Assembly (NCBI GenBank): GCA_025618425.1
Contig: CM046833.1
Span: 34,532,247-34,596,246, forward strand
Source of the DNA: Heliocidaris tuberculata
Lineage: Eukaryota; Echinodermata; Echinoidea; Camarodonta; Echinometridae
Direction of reading: 5' to 3'
Length of the DNA stretch: 64,000 nt
Position 1 is the first letter of the stretch. Each line of letters opens with the position of its first letter. The notes under the pieces are model-generated. The model did no database searches. It saw only the letters and a list, made by a program, of their open reading frames with translations, and was not told the origin of the DNA. This document shows positions 23,487-35,340 of the stretch, piece by piece. The position numbers and the translations under genes were made by a program.

Positions 23487-24345
23487 GCGTGTTATGTCTA
23501 TTGAGGTGGAATGATGTCACCATAGCGTTGCACGCAATAAACCGATACTGTGCGGAGTGAATGAGGGGTGACATATTTCATGACAACCCCTATAATTTTA
23601 ATGATAGACGAAATTTAAGTAGTGTTAAATGGAAGTTTCCCGATATTATGCCATGATTGCATCTCGTGTGAGCTCTTGTCTGCGAGGAAATTGGCCGTGG
23701 CATTACTGCACTCATGACGTTAGAGCTCCGGCGACGAATCTAAGGCCGAGTTGCTGGAACTTGGAAGTGCGTTGAATCGCAGCAAAACTAACTTATCCGA
23801 ACTTTGTGAAGAGTCATTTCATAATTAGCTTGTTTTTTTTTTTTTTAAAGTATAAATAGCTAACATTAAATAGCCGCAAATTGTAGTATTATTCTTATGG
23901 TTAAGAACTGCACTGCCACTTTTTACATGTTCAGCAGTCAAGCCCCCCCCCCCCCCCCCCGTAGTGAATTTTGGCGTTGTTTTTTGCATTAATTATTGAT
24001 TCATGTGAATGTTATTTTATCTCTATTGTTATTTATTCTTTCCTCTTTAAGATGGTACATCTACTAACCTGCAGACACACTACCATGACTACCTAAAAGA
24101 CTATAAAAGGGTGGCCTGTTTGTGTCATCTGTCCGGTATTCAAAGATGTTTGCTGATCCATGTACAGTTTTTTTGGAAAGGTGCTGTTGGAAGGGTAAGT
24201 ACTTTCCTCTATCAAATTTTCTTTCTTCGTGCACTACTGCATGTATTAATGATAAATGGTAAGCACATTTCCAAAATTAAGGCTAGAGATTTTGGGCCCA
24301 ATTCAATTTTCGCTTTCTATTTGAACACAAATGATGAAGGAGCGG
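23137..24345. repeat. (GT/GC)n microsatellite in otherwise featureless DNA
   Basis: Alternating GTGTGCGTGCGCGCGC then GTGTGTGT at 23444-23482, and a run of C at 23944-23960. No gene is supported between the long inverted repeat and 24.3 kb. Confidence 0.7.
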
Positions 24346-24612
24346 CGCGTCCGGGGGGGGGGGGGGCAGGGGGAGCACAGTGCCCCCCCCCCCACACACA
24401 CACTTTTCGAAGTACCCCAAAAGTACCCTTTTTATTTCTGAAAAAATGTCCCCTTTTCTCTCTGATAATTGCCCTCTTTACTATTATAAATGCCCCTTTT
24501 CCTTTCTAATAAGTGCCCTTTCCACTTCTGATAAGTGCCCTTTTTCTCCTTCTGATAATTGCCCCTTTTCACATCTAATAACTGGCTCCTTACCTCTAAT
24601 AAATAGCTCGAA
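24346..24612 (-). repeat. Poly-G/poly-C module followed by degenerate 25-35 bp minisatellite
   Basis: After G and C runs (24353-24366, 24383-24393), the word TTCTGATAAGTGCCCTTTT recurs about seven times with variation (TCTCTGATAATTGCCC, TTCTAATAAGTGCCC, TTCTGATAATTGCCCC). The same word in the other orientation fills 38.9-39.55 kb. Confidence 0.75.
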
Positions 24613-25429
24613 AAATTATTAAACCACTCAACTATAACACCTCATACACCTCTCTGATATTTATTGATATCTACTCTACAAGTCTGTTTTTCTGTGAAAA
24701 AACAACTACTTACAAGTTATTCTGAAGGGCTTATTATGTATAGTAAAAATCCGAATAATATTATTGTATGGTTTTGGAATAATCGAATTTTGTCCTGCAT
24801 TCTCAGATTACAACGTATCGGTACTGGTTGGACTTCAGGCAGGAAAATTAGCATAATTCGCATATTTAAATGATATAGGGGTTTTGTAATGACTCATTTT
24901 GATATCTTATTTTCTTGATAAAGTTGTCATTGTCAAGTATCAGTGAATCAGTGGTTACATTTGATAATTCAATAGGGATTAAGTTGTTTTAATGAAAGTG
25001 TTAGTTTACTAAATATTTCGTCAGTGATTTGTCATATGGATTGATATAGTGTAGTACATCCCTATGTGATAGGATTGTGTGCTTCAGATTAGTCATCTCA
25101 CTGTAACTGCCCCCATCATGACCCGATGGATCTCACCAAGGTGACATTTACTCTGCAGCCTATATGGTCTATTCATGCCGATAGATTGCCATCGACGGAT
25201 GAGTGATTGCTGGTAGGCCTGGTTGTGTGCAGTAACTGACGGTTGGTGATTGTCGAGTGCTGGTAACTCCAGCCATCAGCAGTGGTCATACATTTTGACC
25301 AGACGGACGGGGAGCTCGGCCAGGCACGGGGCATCCTGACCAGAGAGCCGTGTCAGCCGGCGTGGCTAACCGTACCCACCACAGTACTCTTGAGACCGAG
25401 TTTGATGATTTCACTTGGAAAGGAGAGAA
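24613..25429. other. No feature recognised
   Basis: Unassigned DNA without coding signals or repeat structure that I can see. Confidence 0.35.
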
Positions 25430-25735
25430 TTATCTCCACTCTGTCAACATGAGTGATAAAATGTTCACTCTTTAAAAGGATTGGTGTTTCACTCTTTCCT
25501 GAGTGAAATAGTGACCACTCTTTTTTCACTCGAAAAGGGGTCCCTCATTTAACTCCTTTTGAGAGTGGAATGTCACTATCTTTTGATTGCTTTTTCACTC
25601 TTTGACATTTAGAGAGTACGTGTACGGACAGCCAAACAGATCTAGAGACGAGAGACTGTAGATTATTTTATTTGGCCATAATATCTGTCTTTTTTTTTTT
25701 CTTTCTTTCTTTCTTTCTTTCTTTTTTACCTCAGC
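25430..25735. repeat. CACTCTTT-rich repeat and (TTTC)n microsatellite
   Basis: 25434-25618 repeats CACTCTTT, AGAGTG and related words in both orientations, suggesting a small inverted-repeat element whose ends I could not fix. A TTTC run lies at about 25700-25724. Confidence 0.45.
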
Positions 25736-26561
25736 CAATGGGGATGGTTGTATACGTGAATCCCCCTCCCTCAAAAATAAGAGGTATATATCGCCCCATG
25801 CCCATCCGCCGCGTAATCTACGCCTATGTCAGCTGCATTAATGGGAATGGAAAATTATGTACCTGTATCACAAGTCATGTGTAGGACTATGTAGAGCCGC
25901 CAGCCGGCTGCAGCCTAAGCATGCTATAAACTATGGTGTGATGGTGTTGGTTCAGGCTCATGTGTCCACAGACTGTGAAATGTTTTTTCAAGTAGAGTAC
26001 CCAAAACACCAAATGTGCATCCAACATAAATGAGTGACTGACCAGTAATTTATATCAGTGATTATTCCGTGCAATTTCCCACTGGCGAGATAAGGGGAGC
26101 TCTGAAAACACGCAGCTTTATAGGCCTACGGGGTAGAGCAAGTGTGGCTGAAAACGCACCAAAGTCGTTGAAAACACAACATGTGTGTTATGCCATGTGA
26201 ATGTTCCGGCATGTTGTTGGACTGAGGTCCGGTCAAAGGAGTCAAATGACCTTATCTGTATGTCTGCAAGCACTGTCTGTGCTTTGAAAAATTTGACAAT
26301 AATTATATTTTTTCCAAACAATCCTAAACGTCAGGGCATAGCAGGGGGCACCACTCGACATTAAAAATGTTATGGTGGAGGCAGGGGTGCAAACTGAGAG
26401 CATGTTGAACGGGGGAAGGGGCAGTTGTTTAATGAATAAGAAAGATTTTTAATCAGTTAAAAAGCCTCCAAGCATAAATTATCTTATTCATGGTCCTAAA
26501 ATAATGATATGATATGATTTCGACTGAATGAAGAAATTCATTTAAAATCGAGTAACTGTCC
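25736..26561. other. No gene seen; hAT-like end fragment
   Basis: 25750-25830 (CCCCCTCCCTC..GGTATATATCGCCCCATG..CGCGTAATCTACGCC) resembles 40030-40135 and looks like one end of a poly-G hAT-like element. The rest is unassigned. Confidence 0.35.
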
Positions 26562-26569
26562 TCTGTCGT

Positions 26570-27813
26570 CAGGGTTGGCATATTTCCCGCTTCGGAGGCT
26601 TATTTCTCGGACGCCGGGAAATAAGCGGTATCTACCGGTATTTACCGCTTTTTACTGGTATTTACCGCTTTTTACCGGGAAATACCGGGAAATATATTTT
26701 TCCACTCACTTGTTCATAGGGATTGACCAATTTTTAACATAATAACAATGGTTGTGAGTAGGCGTGCGTGTGTGTGTGTGTGTGTGTTTGTTCGTGTGTT
26801 TGTCTATGTCTGTTATTTTGGCTATAAAAAGAGATTTTTTTTTTCTGTAAACATTTTATCAAAAGTTCAAAACCAGCAATCACTAGTACACATGTATACA
26901 AAGTCATTGATACACTATTGTTACAAAAACCAATTACATACAGTAGAATATAAGATGGGTTGTATGAAATAAGGTTTCTGATTGGTAAGATGTGGGTCTT
27001 GCCAGTGCGTAATTCGTTATATGTCATGACTGTGCAATATAACGTGTTATATTTCCCGCTCTGGTGTGTTCTATTTGTGTGTGGGTGTTTTTGTGTGTGT
27101 ATATTTTGTGTACAAACTCCCATAGGCAGAGATCAATAACGATACAAATTAATCGATAATACGGAGTTCGTTGCACTTTATCAATGAATGCTGAAATGTA
27201 GAGTTTCGTGAGTTCCGATCCCACAAGCAGTTTCCCATTTTCTATAATGCATAGTACATGATCATTTTCGTCAAATTATACCTTAAAATGTGCATCCATA
27301 GATAAAGAATTTCTCTCGTGCACTATATATACATGTTCACCTCGGCCTACGGCCTCCGTGACAAATCATGCACTTGAGAAATTCTAAAGCTATTGATTCA
27401 CATATTACGATATATTCAACTCAAGAGCATGTACTGCATGTATAATATAATTCATATTCTGAGCTTTATTCACAATTGAAAACAAAAATCATATTGTAAT
27501 GAGATACACGTAAAAAGTTTAACCCCCGGAGAAATGAATTTGAGTTTGTGTATGTGTGTTGTACATGTATGTGTGTGTGGGTGTGTACATGTATGCAGTG
27601 TGGATTTAATAAATTTGTGTGTTTCTGCTATGAGTGTTGTGCTGCTAATTATTTCAGAACAATATTTTCAGTTGTTGAGGCTAAAAACAAGTAAAATTAT
27701 TAATAAATAAAGAATTAAAATCATATTTCCCGTTGTTTACATATTTACCGGACGGTATTTACCGGTATTTACCGCCAGTAATTACCGCCACCGGTATTTA
27801 CCGCCCAACCCTG
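26570..27813. mobile_element. hAT-like element D (1,244 bp) with ATTTACCG subterminal repeats
   Basis: The ends are CAGGGTTGGCATATTTCC and ..TTTACCGCCCAACCCTG, flanked by TCTGTCGT on both sides (26562-26569, 27814-27821). Within about 130 bases of each end the word TATTTACCG or ACCGGTATTTACC repeats several times; such clusters are typical binding sites for hAT transposases. The middle carries GT microsatellites (26767-26790, 27541-27600). No transposase. Confidence 0.9.
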
Positions 27814-27821
27814 TCTGTCGT

Positions 27822-28100
27822 AGTGTCGTAGTCGAGTGGTTTAAACACTTGACTGGAGATGGGAAGGTCGTGGGTTCGAACCCCGGCGCGGCACTACTGT
27901 CCTTTGGCAAGACATTAATCTACATTTGCCACTCTCCACCCAGGTGTTAAATGGCTACCGGCAGGAATGAATTCCTTGAATGCTGTGAGCGCCGAAATCG
28001 GTAGCCTAGCTAGAGCCGGGGTAGTATTGGAGCGCCTTGAGCACCATTCATGGTGGATATGAGCGCTATATAAAATATCCATTATTATTATTATTATAAT
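27822..28100 (+). repeat. tRNA-headed SINE with (ATT)n tail
   Basis: The head has a box A-like AGTGGTTTAAACACTTG and a box B GGTTCGAACCCC in tRNA spacing. The body has CTTTGGCAAGACATTAATC and CCACCCAGGTGTTAAATGG, and the tail is GAGCGCTATATAAAA then (ATT)n. The tail matches the 3' end of the L2-like LINE at 6190. The hAT-like element D sits at its 5' boundary. Confidence 0.9.
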
Positions 28101-28264
28101 ATTTCAGAAACGTAAATGATCTTCATGTGCTTCTCGGAATTACCCTTTGGTTGAAGTTGGCTTGTATTTGTGTATTTTAAATGGGTTTTGTGTTGTGATA
28201 TGTCAGTGTATTTCTAATGTTTCAGTCTGTGAGTCGGCGAAAAGTTGCGTTTAATCCAGTTTCA

Positions 28265-28417
28265 GGCGCGTAGCCAGGGTGGGGGGGGGGGGGGGGAGGG
28301 GGGGGGGAATAATTATGATTACAATATCTCCATTTATATGTACATGAGGTGGTTATGTGAAGCGATTTCCAGCAACAACGAAAGAAGAAGGAAAGAGCTC
28401 CTTGCCGACAACATTAT
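28265..28417. repeat. hAT-like left end with poly-G tract
   Basis: CAGGCGCGTAGCCAGGG followed by a nearly unbroken run of G to 28308. The end sequence resembles CAG(G/T)GGCGTAGCCAGG hAT-like ends, but the right end and TSD were not found. Confidence 0.45.
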
Positions 28418-28627
28418 GGCCCGAATTCACAAAGGAGGTTTGGATTAAACCATGGTTTAAACCCCCTCCTGGTTTTTTTAAGCGTACGTGCGCACGGAAT
28501 CCGATCCAATCATATACTTCCTTTGAGCGCGCGCATGGGCAATGTACGCTTATTTACGCTTATTTTAGTACGCTTACGGAGGTTTAAACCTTACCCATGG
28601 TTTAAACCTCCTTTGTGAATTCGGGCC
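28418..28627. mobile_element. GGCCCGAATTC Harbinger-like MITE, intact
   Basis: The inverted ends are GGCCCGAATTCACAAAGGAG and CTCCTTTGTGAATTCGGGCC, with TAT on both sides (28415-28417, 28628-28630). The arms carry GGTTTAAACCATGG, and the middle CGTACGTGCGCACGG. The broken copy at 17461 is the same family. Confidence 0.88.
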
Positions 28628-29925
28628 TATGAGTATAAAATCCACTGTCATTTACAAATCTGGGAAATAAAAGATTAACCGACATCGTGCATTCATTATC
28701 AATTTCTTTTTGATATCCAAGCCTGTATGTCACTGTTATAATTGTGTTTCGCTCAGGATTGATCCTATAATAAATTATCTGTTTACGATGTGATCGACTC
28801 TTCTCGGCTTTGGAGATGTGCAGCCCTCCCAACCAGTGGAGGGGGGGGGGGTGTTTGAACACCTAGAACACCTAAAACACCCAAAACACACCCCCCCCCC
28901 CCCCCCCCTCGGTACGCGCATGCTCCCAACCTTCCCCCTGCATAGTAGAAAACATCTACCCCATCGCTTTCGACGGCTATGGCTATGCATGCGATGAAGC
29001 TTAGCGAGTGAGGGAAAAACAAAATGATTTTGGAATGTTGAAAAGGCTTAATGCGGTTAATCTCGTAGGTTACATTAAATCTAAATTTAAACTTCTGCTT
29101 TTCATTAAAATTTCCTTTCCTCTCCCACGATAATATGATGCAATTTTTCCTCAGTATTTCGGAAGAAGGATATTTTTAGTGAATCATTTTAAACTAGTTT
29201 GTTTTAAAAAATCTCAAACGAAAACAAACAAACAAACAAAACAAAACAAAACACACGACAACATTGACCCATGGATAAACTACCGATATCGTTGTCCATC
29301 CATGATTAACCTAAAACGAAAACAAGCTTGTTGTGGTAGAGGATGTTCAGCTCTGTTGAAAGGAAGATTTTGGTGTGTAACGGTATGTATACAGCCGCCT
29401 AATACACGGAATCGGGGGGGGGGGGTTGTTTGGTAGGTATTTATTGTTAAAATTTCTCAGTGGTGAAATCCTATTTGCTTTTATAACACGATAAAAACTA
29501 TTTTCGAAAAATCAACTAAAGGCAATTTCAGTAGCCCTGTCTATCACCTTTAGAAATGTGCGAACATTACAATGGCGTATTACGTAATCCGAACCTGATT
29601 TCTATGGGCAGTACAATAGGCCTTTGAAATTGCCCTTGCGTTTATTTTTCGAAAGCAGTTTTTATCGTGTTTTATTTATATCAGCCACTCCAGTGGCGGA
29701 CATACAAAGGGAGAAACCAGGCCGTGCGCCCCCTTTCATGCCTTTTATAACCCAATCAGCATATAATGAATGAATTTATTTCATAATACTGCAAAAATCT
29801 GCCATGAACATTAATTGAAAGTATACATAGTTCAAATATCGAATACAGATATCATAATCGCTAAAAATTTCATTGTAATCAAAAGTGAAAATTACATTAG
29901 TTAATAGAAAAGGCAGTATCATGGG
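28628..29925. other. No gene seen; G/C homopolymers and one hAT-like end
   Basis: G/C runs at 28841-28851, 28889-28908 and 29414-29424 and an (AAAC)n-like tract at 29221-29250. At 29693 CAGTGGCGGACATACAAAGG with GGCCGTGCGCCCCC resembles the right end of hAT-like element A, without a matching partner. Confidence 0.4.
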
Positions 29926-30334
29926 CAGTGGCGGCACCAAGGGGGGGGGGGAGGGCATGGGGGGCATTTGCCCCCCCCAGTTGCCCCCCCCCCCCAATAA
30001 TTTTCGGAGTGAAAAAAAATAAAAGGGTGGAAAATGAGAAAGAAAAGAAAAGGAAAGAAAAAAGTGAAAAAGGAATGGAGAAAAGAAGGAAAAAGAAAGA
30101 AAACGGAAACTTGGAAAGCAGTGGCGGCATCAAGGTGGGGGGGGGGGGGGTGGGGGGTGCTCCGCCCCTGGAACTCACCCGGGGCCTCAAGGTGATTCCC
30201 TGGACCCTACCCACTCGCGCTTGATTTTGCGATGTACACGCAATTTTTTTTGTCCGCCCTTGCCCCCCCCCAACATTTTCTTTTGCCCCCCATTTGCCCC
30301 CCCCCCCACTTTAAAAATCCTGGTGCCGCCACTG
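29926..30334. mobile_element. hAT-like element E (409 bp) with a second set of ends inside
   Basis: The ends are CAGTGGCGGCACCAAGGG and ..ATCCTGGTGCCGCCACTG, flanked by ATCATGGG on both sides (29918-29925, 30335-30342). A second CAGTGGCGGCATCAAGG begins at 30120 inside it, so two elements may be nested or the left end duplicated. G/C runs at 29940-29952, 29971-29996, 30136-30151 and an A/G-rich tract at 30012-30110. Confidence 0.9.
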
Positions 30335-30342
30335 ATCATGGG

Positions 30343-31055
30343 AGAACCTAATGAAAAGCACAGCTTGTTAAAACTAAGTTCCACAATGAAAGGGAGTTAC
30401 AACATATATTAATTATCAGTTTATGTAAACATATAAAGATATGGCAGTAAAGAGACGAGACAAGATATGCGTGAAAAAGATAAATAAACACACATAAACA
30501 TCACTAAACATCAAAATAAAAATAAGCTTATAATTATGAGCAGTTAATTTCAGCCTATCTGGTTTATAGTCGTACAAAATCCAGATACACATCATAGTGA
30601 GTATGTGTAAGTACTATGATCAAAAAGATGTCTTGAAGGAAGGGTTTTGTTTTTGTTATGTTTAGACACAGGCAGAAAAGCAAAGACAATTGTTATGAAC
30701 TTATACTGTAAGAGATAATTAGATAATGTTTAAGATTTCTTCTAAAAGATTTGAGAGAGGAAGTTTGCTTTAGATTTGAATCAAGGTGATTCCAAGAAAG
30801 TATACAGTCAACCCCCCCCCCCCCTTTATTGTGTAATTTTTCAGCATTGTACCCCCTCTTTCACAACATCCTGGATCCGCCTCTCACCCAGTCTATATCT
30901 GTTCCATATGCTCTGAGCATATAGAACAGATATTAAACAAATTTTACTGCAAAATTAAAAACTCAATCTAAAATCGAAATCATTCCCAGCTTACATAATT
31001 ATCCAGACTCCATATATCGGCGACGGGATCGGCGACTGAAAAACGGGTTAAACAC
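30343..31055. other. No gene seen; hAT-like end fragment
   Basis: A C run at 30812-30825 followed by ACATCCTGGATCCGCCTCTC at 30868-30887 matches the GGATCC end of elements B and C. The rest is unassigned. Confidence 0.4.
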
Positions 31056-34000
31056 GAGCTGTCCTCGCACAGAGTTTAGGGGAGAATACAACCCAAGACT
31101 TGTTTCGATTTTTAAACTTTACCAAAGTCAATTTCACTAAATCGTTGTTAATTATATTGGACAATATATTTTCCCTACATAAATTCTAGGAAGCATGTGC
31201 ATAAAATGAAACTGAAACATATACTGCTTATTCTAAAAGCTTATATTCACTCTGCAGACCAACTAGCCACCAATGTTGGTTCTACGGTTAAGCCTGAGTG
31301 GGGCCGCCCAGAGATAAGGTGAGAATACAACCCAAGTCTTGTGCCGATTTTTAAACTTTACCAAATTCAAATTCATATTTAATTGCTGTTATATATATCT
31401 CTACCTACAAAAGATCTGCATATATATATATATCTACCTACAAAGGTTCTGCATGTAAATCGATTGAAATTGAAAAAGATACAACTTATTCTAAAAGCTG
31501 TCATATTCACTGCAGACCAACTAACCTCCAATGTACGGTTAAACCTGAGCAGGGCCGCCTTGAATTCACCGCAGACCGACTAGTCACCAATGTACGGTTA
31601 AGCCTAAGTATAAGCGGGGCCGCCCAGAGATTTGGAGAGAATACAACTCAAGTCTTGTGTCGATTTTTAAACTTTACCAATGTCCAATTCACATTAAATT
31701 GCTGTTGATTATTGTACAATATATTTCTACCCTCAAAAGTTCTAAGGATCATGTGAATGAATTGAAAATGGAAAATATACAACTCATTCTAAAAGCTGTC
31801 ATATTCACTGCACACCAACTAACCACCGATGAACGGCTAAACCTGAGCCGGGCCGCTCAGAGATTAGGGGAGAATACAACCCAAGTCTTGTGTCGATTTT
31901 TAAGCTTTAACGAAGTAAAATTCACACTTAATTAGTTGCTGTTAATTGTATATTGTACAATATATTTCTGCCCACAAAAAATTCTAAGAAGCATGTGCAT
32001 AAAATGAAAATGAAAAATATACAACTTATTCTAAAAGTATTATATTCACTGCAGACCAACTATATAGCCACCAATTTTGTTTACGGTTAGGCCTGAGCGG
32101 AGCCGCTGAGAGATTAGGGGAGAATACAACCCAAGTCTTGTGTCGATTTTTAAACTTTACCAAAGTCAAATTCACATTAATTGCTGTTGATTATAGTTTA
32201 CAATATATTTCTACCTGAAAAAGTTCTAAGAAGCATGTGCATAAAATGAAAAGGAAAAATATACAACTTATACTAAAAGCTGTCATATTCACTGCAGACC
32301 AACTAACCACCAATGTACGGTTAAGCCTGAGCAGGGCCGCCAAGAGATTAGGGGAGAATACAACCGAAGTCTTGTGTCAATTTTTAAACTTTACCACAGT
32401 TAAATTCATATGAAATTGCTGTTGATTATATTGTACTATATATTTATACCCACAAACGTTCGAAGAAGCATGTGCGTAAAATGAAAATGAAAAATATACA
32501 ACTTATTCTAAAAGCGGCATATATTCAGTGCGGACCAACTAGCAAAATGTTGGTTATACGGTTAAGCATGTTAAGCCTGAGTTGGGCCGCCCAGAGATTA
32601 GGGGAGAATACAACCCAAGTCTTGTGCCAATTTTTAAACTTTACCAAATTCAAATTCATACTTAATTGCTGTTATATATATCTCTCTACATACAAAAGTT
32701 CTGCGAAGCATGTGAATCAAATGAAACTGATAAATATAAAACTTATTCTAAAAGCTGTCATATTCACTGCAGACCAACTATTATTTTGTTTATACGGTTA
32801 GGCCTGGAGATGAGCGGAGCCGCCCAGAGATTAGGGGAGAATACAACCCAAGTCTCGTGTCGATTTCTCGGCGGCTCCGCTCATCTGCAGGCCTAACCGT
32901 ATTAACAAAATAATAGTTGAGCGGAGCCGCCCAGAGATTAGGGGAGAATACAACCCAAGTCTCGTGTCGATTTCTAAATTTTACCGAAGTCAAATTCACA
33001 TTAAATTGGTGTCAATTATATTGTACAATATATTTCTACCTAAAAGAGTTCTAAGAAGCATGTAAATCGATTGAAATTGAAAAAGATACAACTTATTCTA
33101 GAAGCTGTCATCCCGGGCTGTCATATTCACTGCAGACCAACCAACCTCCAATGTACGGTTAAACCTGAGCAGGGCCGCCTTGAATTCACCGCAGACCGAC
33201 TAGTCACCAATGTACGGTTAAGCCTAAGCGGGGCCGCCCAGAGATTTGGAGAGAATACAACTCAAGTCTTGTGTCGATTTTTAAACTTTACCAATGTCCA
33301 ATTCACATTAAATTGCTGTTGATTATTGTACAATATATTTCTACCCTCAAAATTTCTAAGGATCATGTGAATGAATTGAAAATGGAAAATATACAACTCA
33401 TTCTAAAAGCTGTCATATTCACTGCACACCAACTAACCATCGATGAACGGCTAAACCTGAGCCGGGCCGCTCAAAGATTAGGGGAGAATACAACCTAAGT
33501 CTTGTGTCGATTTTTAAGCTTTAACGAAGTAAAATTCACACTTAATTAGTTGCTGTTAATTGTATATTGTACAATATATTTCTACCCACAAAAAATTCTA
33601 AGAAGCATGTGCATAAAATGAAAATGAAAAATATGCAACTTATTCTAAAAGTATTATATTCACTGCAGACCAACTATATAGCCACCAATTTTGTTTACGG
33701 TTAGGCCTGAGCGGAGCCGCTGAGAGATTAGGGGAGAATACAACCCAAGTCTTGTGTCGATTTTTAAACTTTACCAAAGTCAAATTCACATTAATTGCTG
33801 TTGATTATAGTTTACAATATATTTCTACCTAAAAAAGTTCTAAGAAGCATGTGCATAAAATGAAAAGGAAAAATATACAACTTATACTAAAAGCTGTCAT
33901 ATTCACTGCAGACCAACTACCACCAATGTACGGTTAAGCCTGAGCAGGGCCGCCAAGAGATTAGGGGAGAATACAACCCAAGTCTTGTGTCGATTTTTAA

Positions 34001-34365
34001 ACTTTACCAAAGTCAAATTCACATTAAATTGCTGTTGTTTATATTCTACAATATATTTCTACCTACAAAAGTTCGAAGAAGTATATACTTAAAATGAAAA
34101 TGAAAAATAACCAACTTATTCTAAAAGCTGTCATATTCACTGCAGACCAACTATAGCCACCAATTTTGTTTATACGGTTAGGCCTGAGCGGAGCCGCCCA
34201 GAGATTAGGGGAGAATACAACCCAAGTCTTGTGTCGATTTTTAAACTTTACCAAAGTCAAATTCACATTAAATTGCTGTTGATTATATTGTACAATATAT
34301 TTCTACCTGCGAAAGTTCTAAGGAGCATGTAATTCTAATGAAAATGAAAAATATACCCCTTATAT
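31056..34365. repeat. Satellite array, unit about 232-249 bp, about 13 copies
   Basis: The words GGGGAGAATACAACCCAAG, TCTTGTGTCGATTTTTAAAC, ACAATATATTTCTACC, CTTATTCTAAAAGCTGTC and ATTCACTGCAGACCAACTA return in order. The GAGAATACAA word falls near 31083, 31321, 31635, 31871, 32120, 32354, 32602, 32841, 32944, 33251, 33483, 33730, 33968 and 34210. Most steps are 232-249 bases; the 314- and 307-base steps contain an extra piece and the 103-base step a rearrangement. Frames through the array are repeat artefacts. Confidence 0.95.
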
Positions 34366-35166
34366 AATGGAACAATTCAGACATCAGAAGCTTGAAATGG
34401 CAGCAAATAGACTACGGCCTCCCGTTATGCAATTCGGGGAAAACCCGTCGGTCAAAATATTTTTTGAACCTAGAAAAACAAAGGATAGCTGAAAAAAATA
34501 TTGCTAAACTGATTGATGATAATGGTACAGCATGCAAGAACAAGAAGATATCTTGAAAGGAGTTGGTTCCTTTTATGAACCTTTGTATAAATACCATGCA
34601 CATTGTGATGCAGAAGACCTTTTATCTCTTTGTATTTCCTTAGAGGGGGAAATATCTTATATGAAATTGAATATGCATTAAAGCACATGAAAAATAATAA
34701 AGTTTCAGTGCAAGATGGATTTACAGTAGAATTTTTCAAAAGTTTTCTTTGAAGAGTTCGGCATATACACGGTGCGTAGTATGAAGTTTGTACACTTGAG
34801 GGAAATCATCTAACTCACAAAATATTGATTTGATAACGTTACCATGGTTACTTCCTAGAGGTGACAAAGTGAGACACTTTATCAAAAACTGGAGACCAAT
34901 TTCTTTGTTGAATGTTGTTTATAAAATTTCATCAAGCTGCGTCCTTTATAGACTTAAAAAGGTATCACCTCGCATTATCCATGCTAATCAAACAGGATTT
35001 TTGTCTGGACGATTTATTGGGGAAAATATTAGAATTTTATATGACATAATTGCTTATACAGATAAGGAAAAAGTTCCTAGTATGATTTTGTTAATTGATT
35101 TCGAAAAGGCCTTTAAAAGTGTTTCTTATCACTTTTTGTTTAAAACTCTTTCCTCTTTTATGTTTG
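34366..35166 (+). pseudogene. L1/Tx1-like LINE reverse transcriptase relic inside the satellite
   Basis: From about 34440 the plus strand gives pieces in shifting frames (IAKLIDDNGTA, DILKGVGSFYEPLYKYH, ALKHMKNNKV). An open stretch from 34840 then reads LPRGDKVRHFIKNWRPISLLNVVYKI in two overlapping parts, NQTGFLSGRFIGENIRILYD and LLIDFEKAFKSVS. These are the N-terminal reverse transcriptase blocks of Tx1/L1-type elements, ending in motif A. It stops at about 35166, where a satellite unit resumes, so the catalytic YxDD part is missing. Frameshifted and dead. Confidence 0.85.
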
Positions 35167-35340
35167 GTAAGTCAAATTCATATTGAATTACTGTTAATTA
35201 TAATTGCACAATATATTTCTACCTACAAAAGTTCTGGGAAGCATGTGAATCAAATGAAAATGAAAAAAATATACAACTTATTCTAAAAGCTGTCATATTC
35301 ACTGCAGACCAACTAGCCACCCATGTAGGTTCTATATGGT
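35167..35340. repeat. Single satellite unit beyond the LINE relic
   Basis: GTCAAATTCATATTGAATTAC..CAATATATTTCTACCTAC..CTTATTCTAAAAGCTGTC..CTGCAGACCAACTAGCC continues the array's order of words. It stops after ATGTAGGTTCTATATGG. Confidence 0.9.

Noticed and set aside
27822..27900. tRNA gene (box A and box B present)
   Set aside because: It is followed by a SINE body and (ATT)n tail and recurs in decayed copies, so it is a SINE head and not a working tRNA gene.
31383..34266. Set of related frames (KNIQLILKAVIFTADQLT.. and similar)
   Set aside because: They are satellite units translated in one frame. They repeat because the DNA repeats and show no codon constraint.
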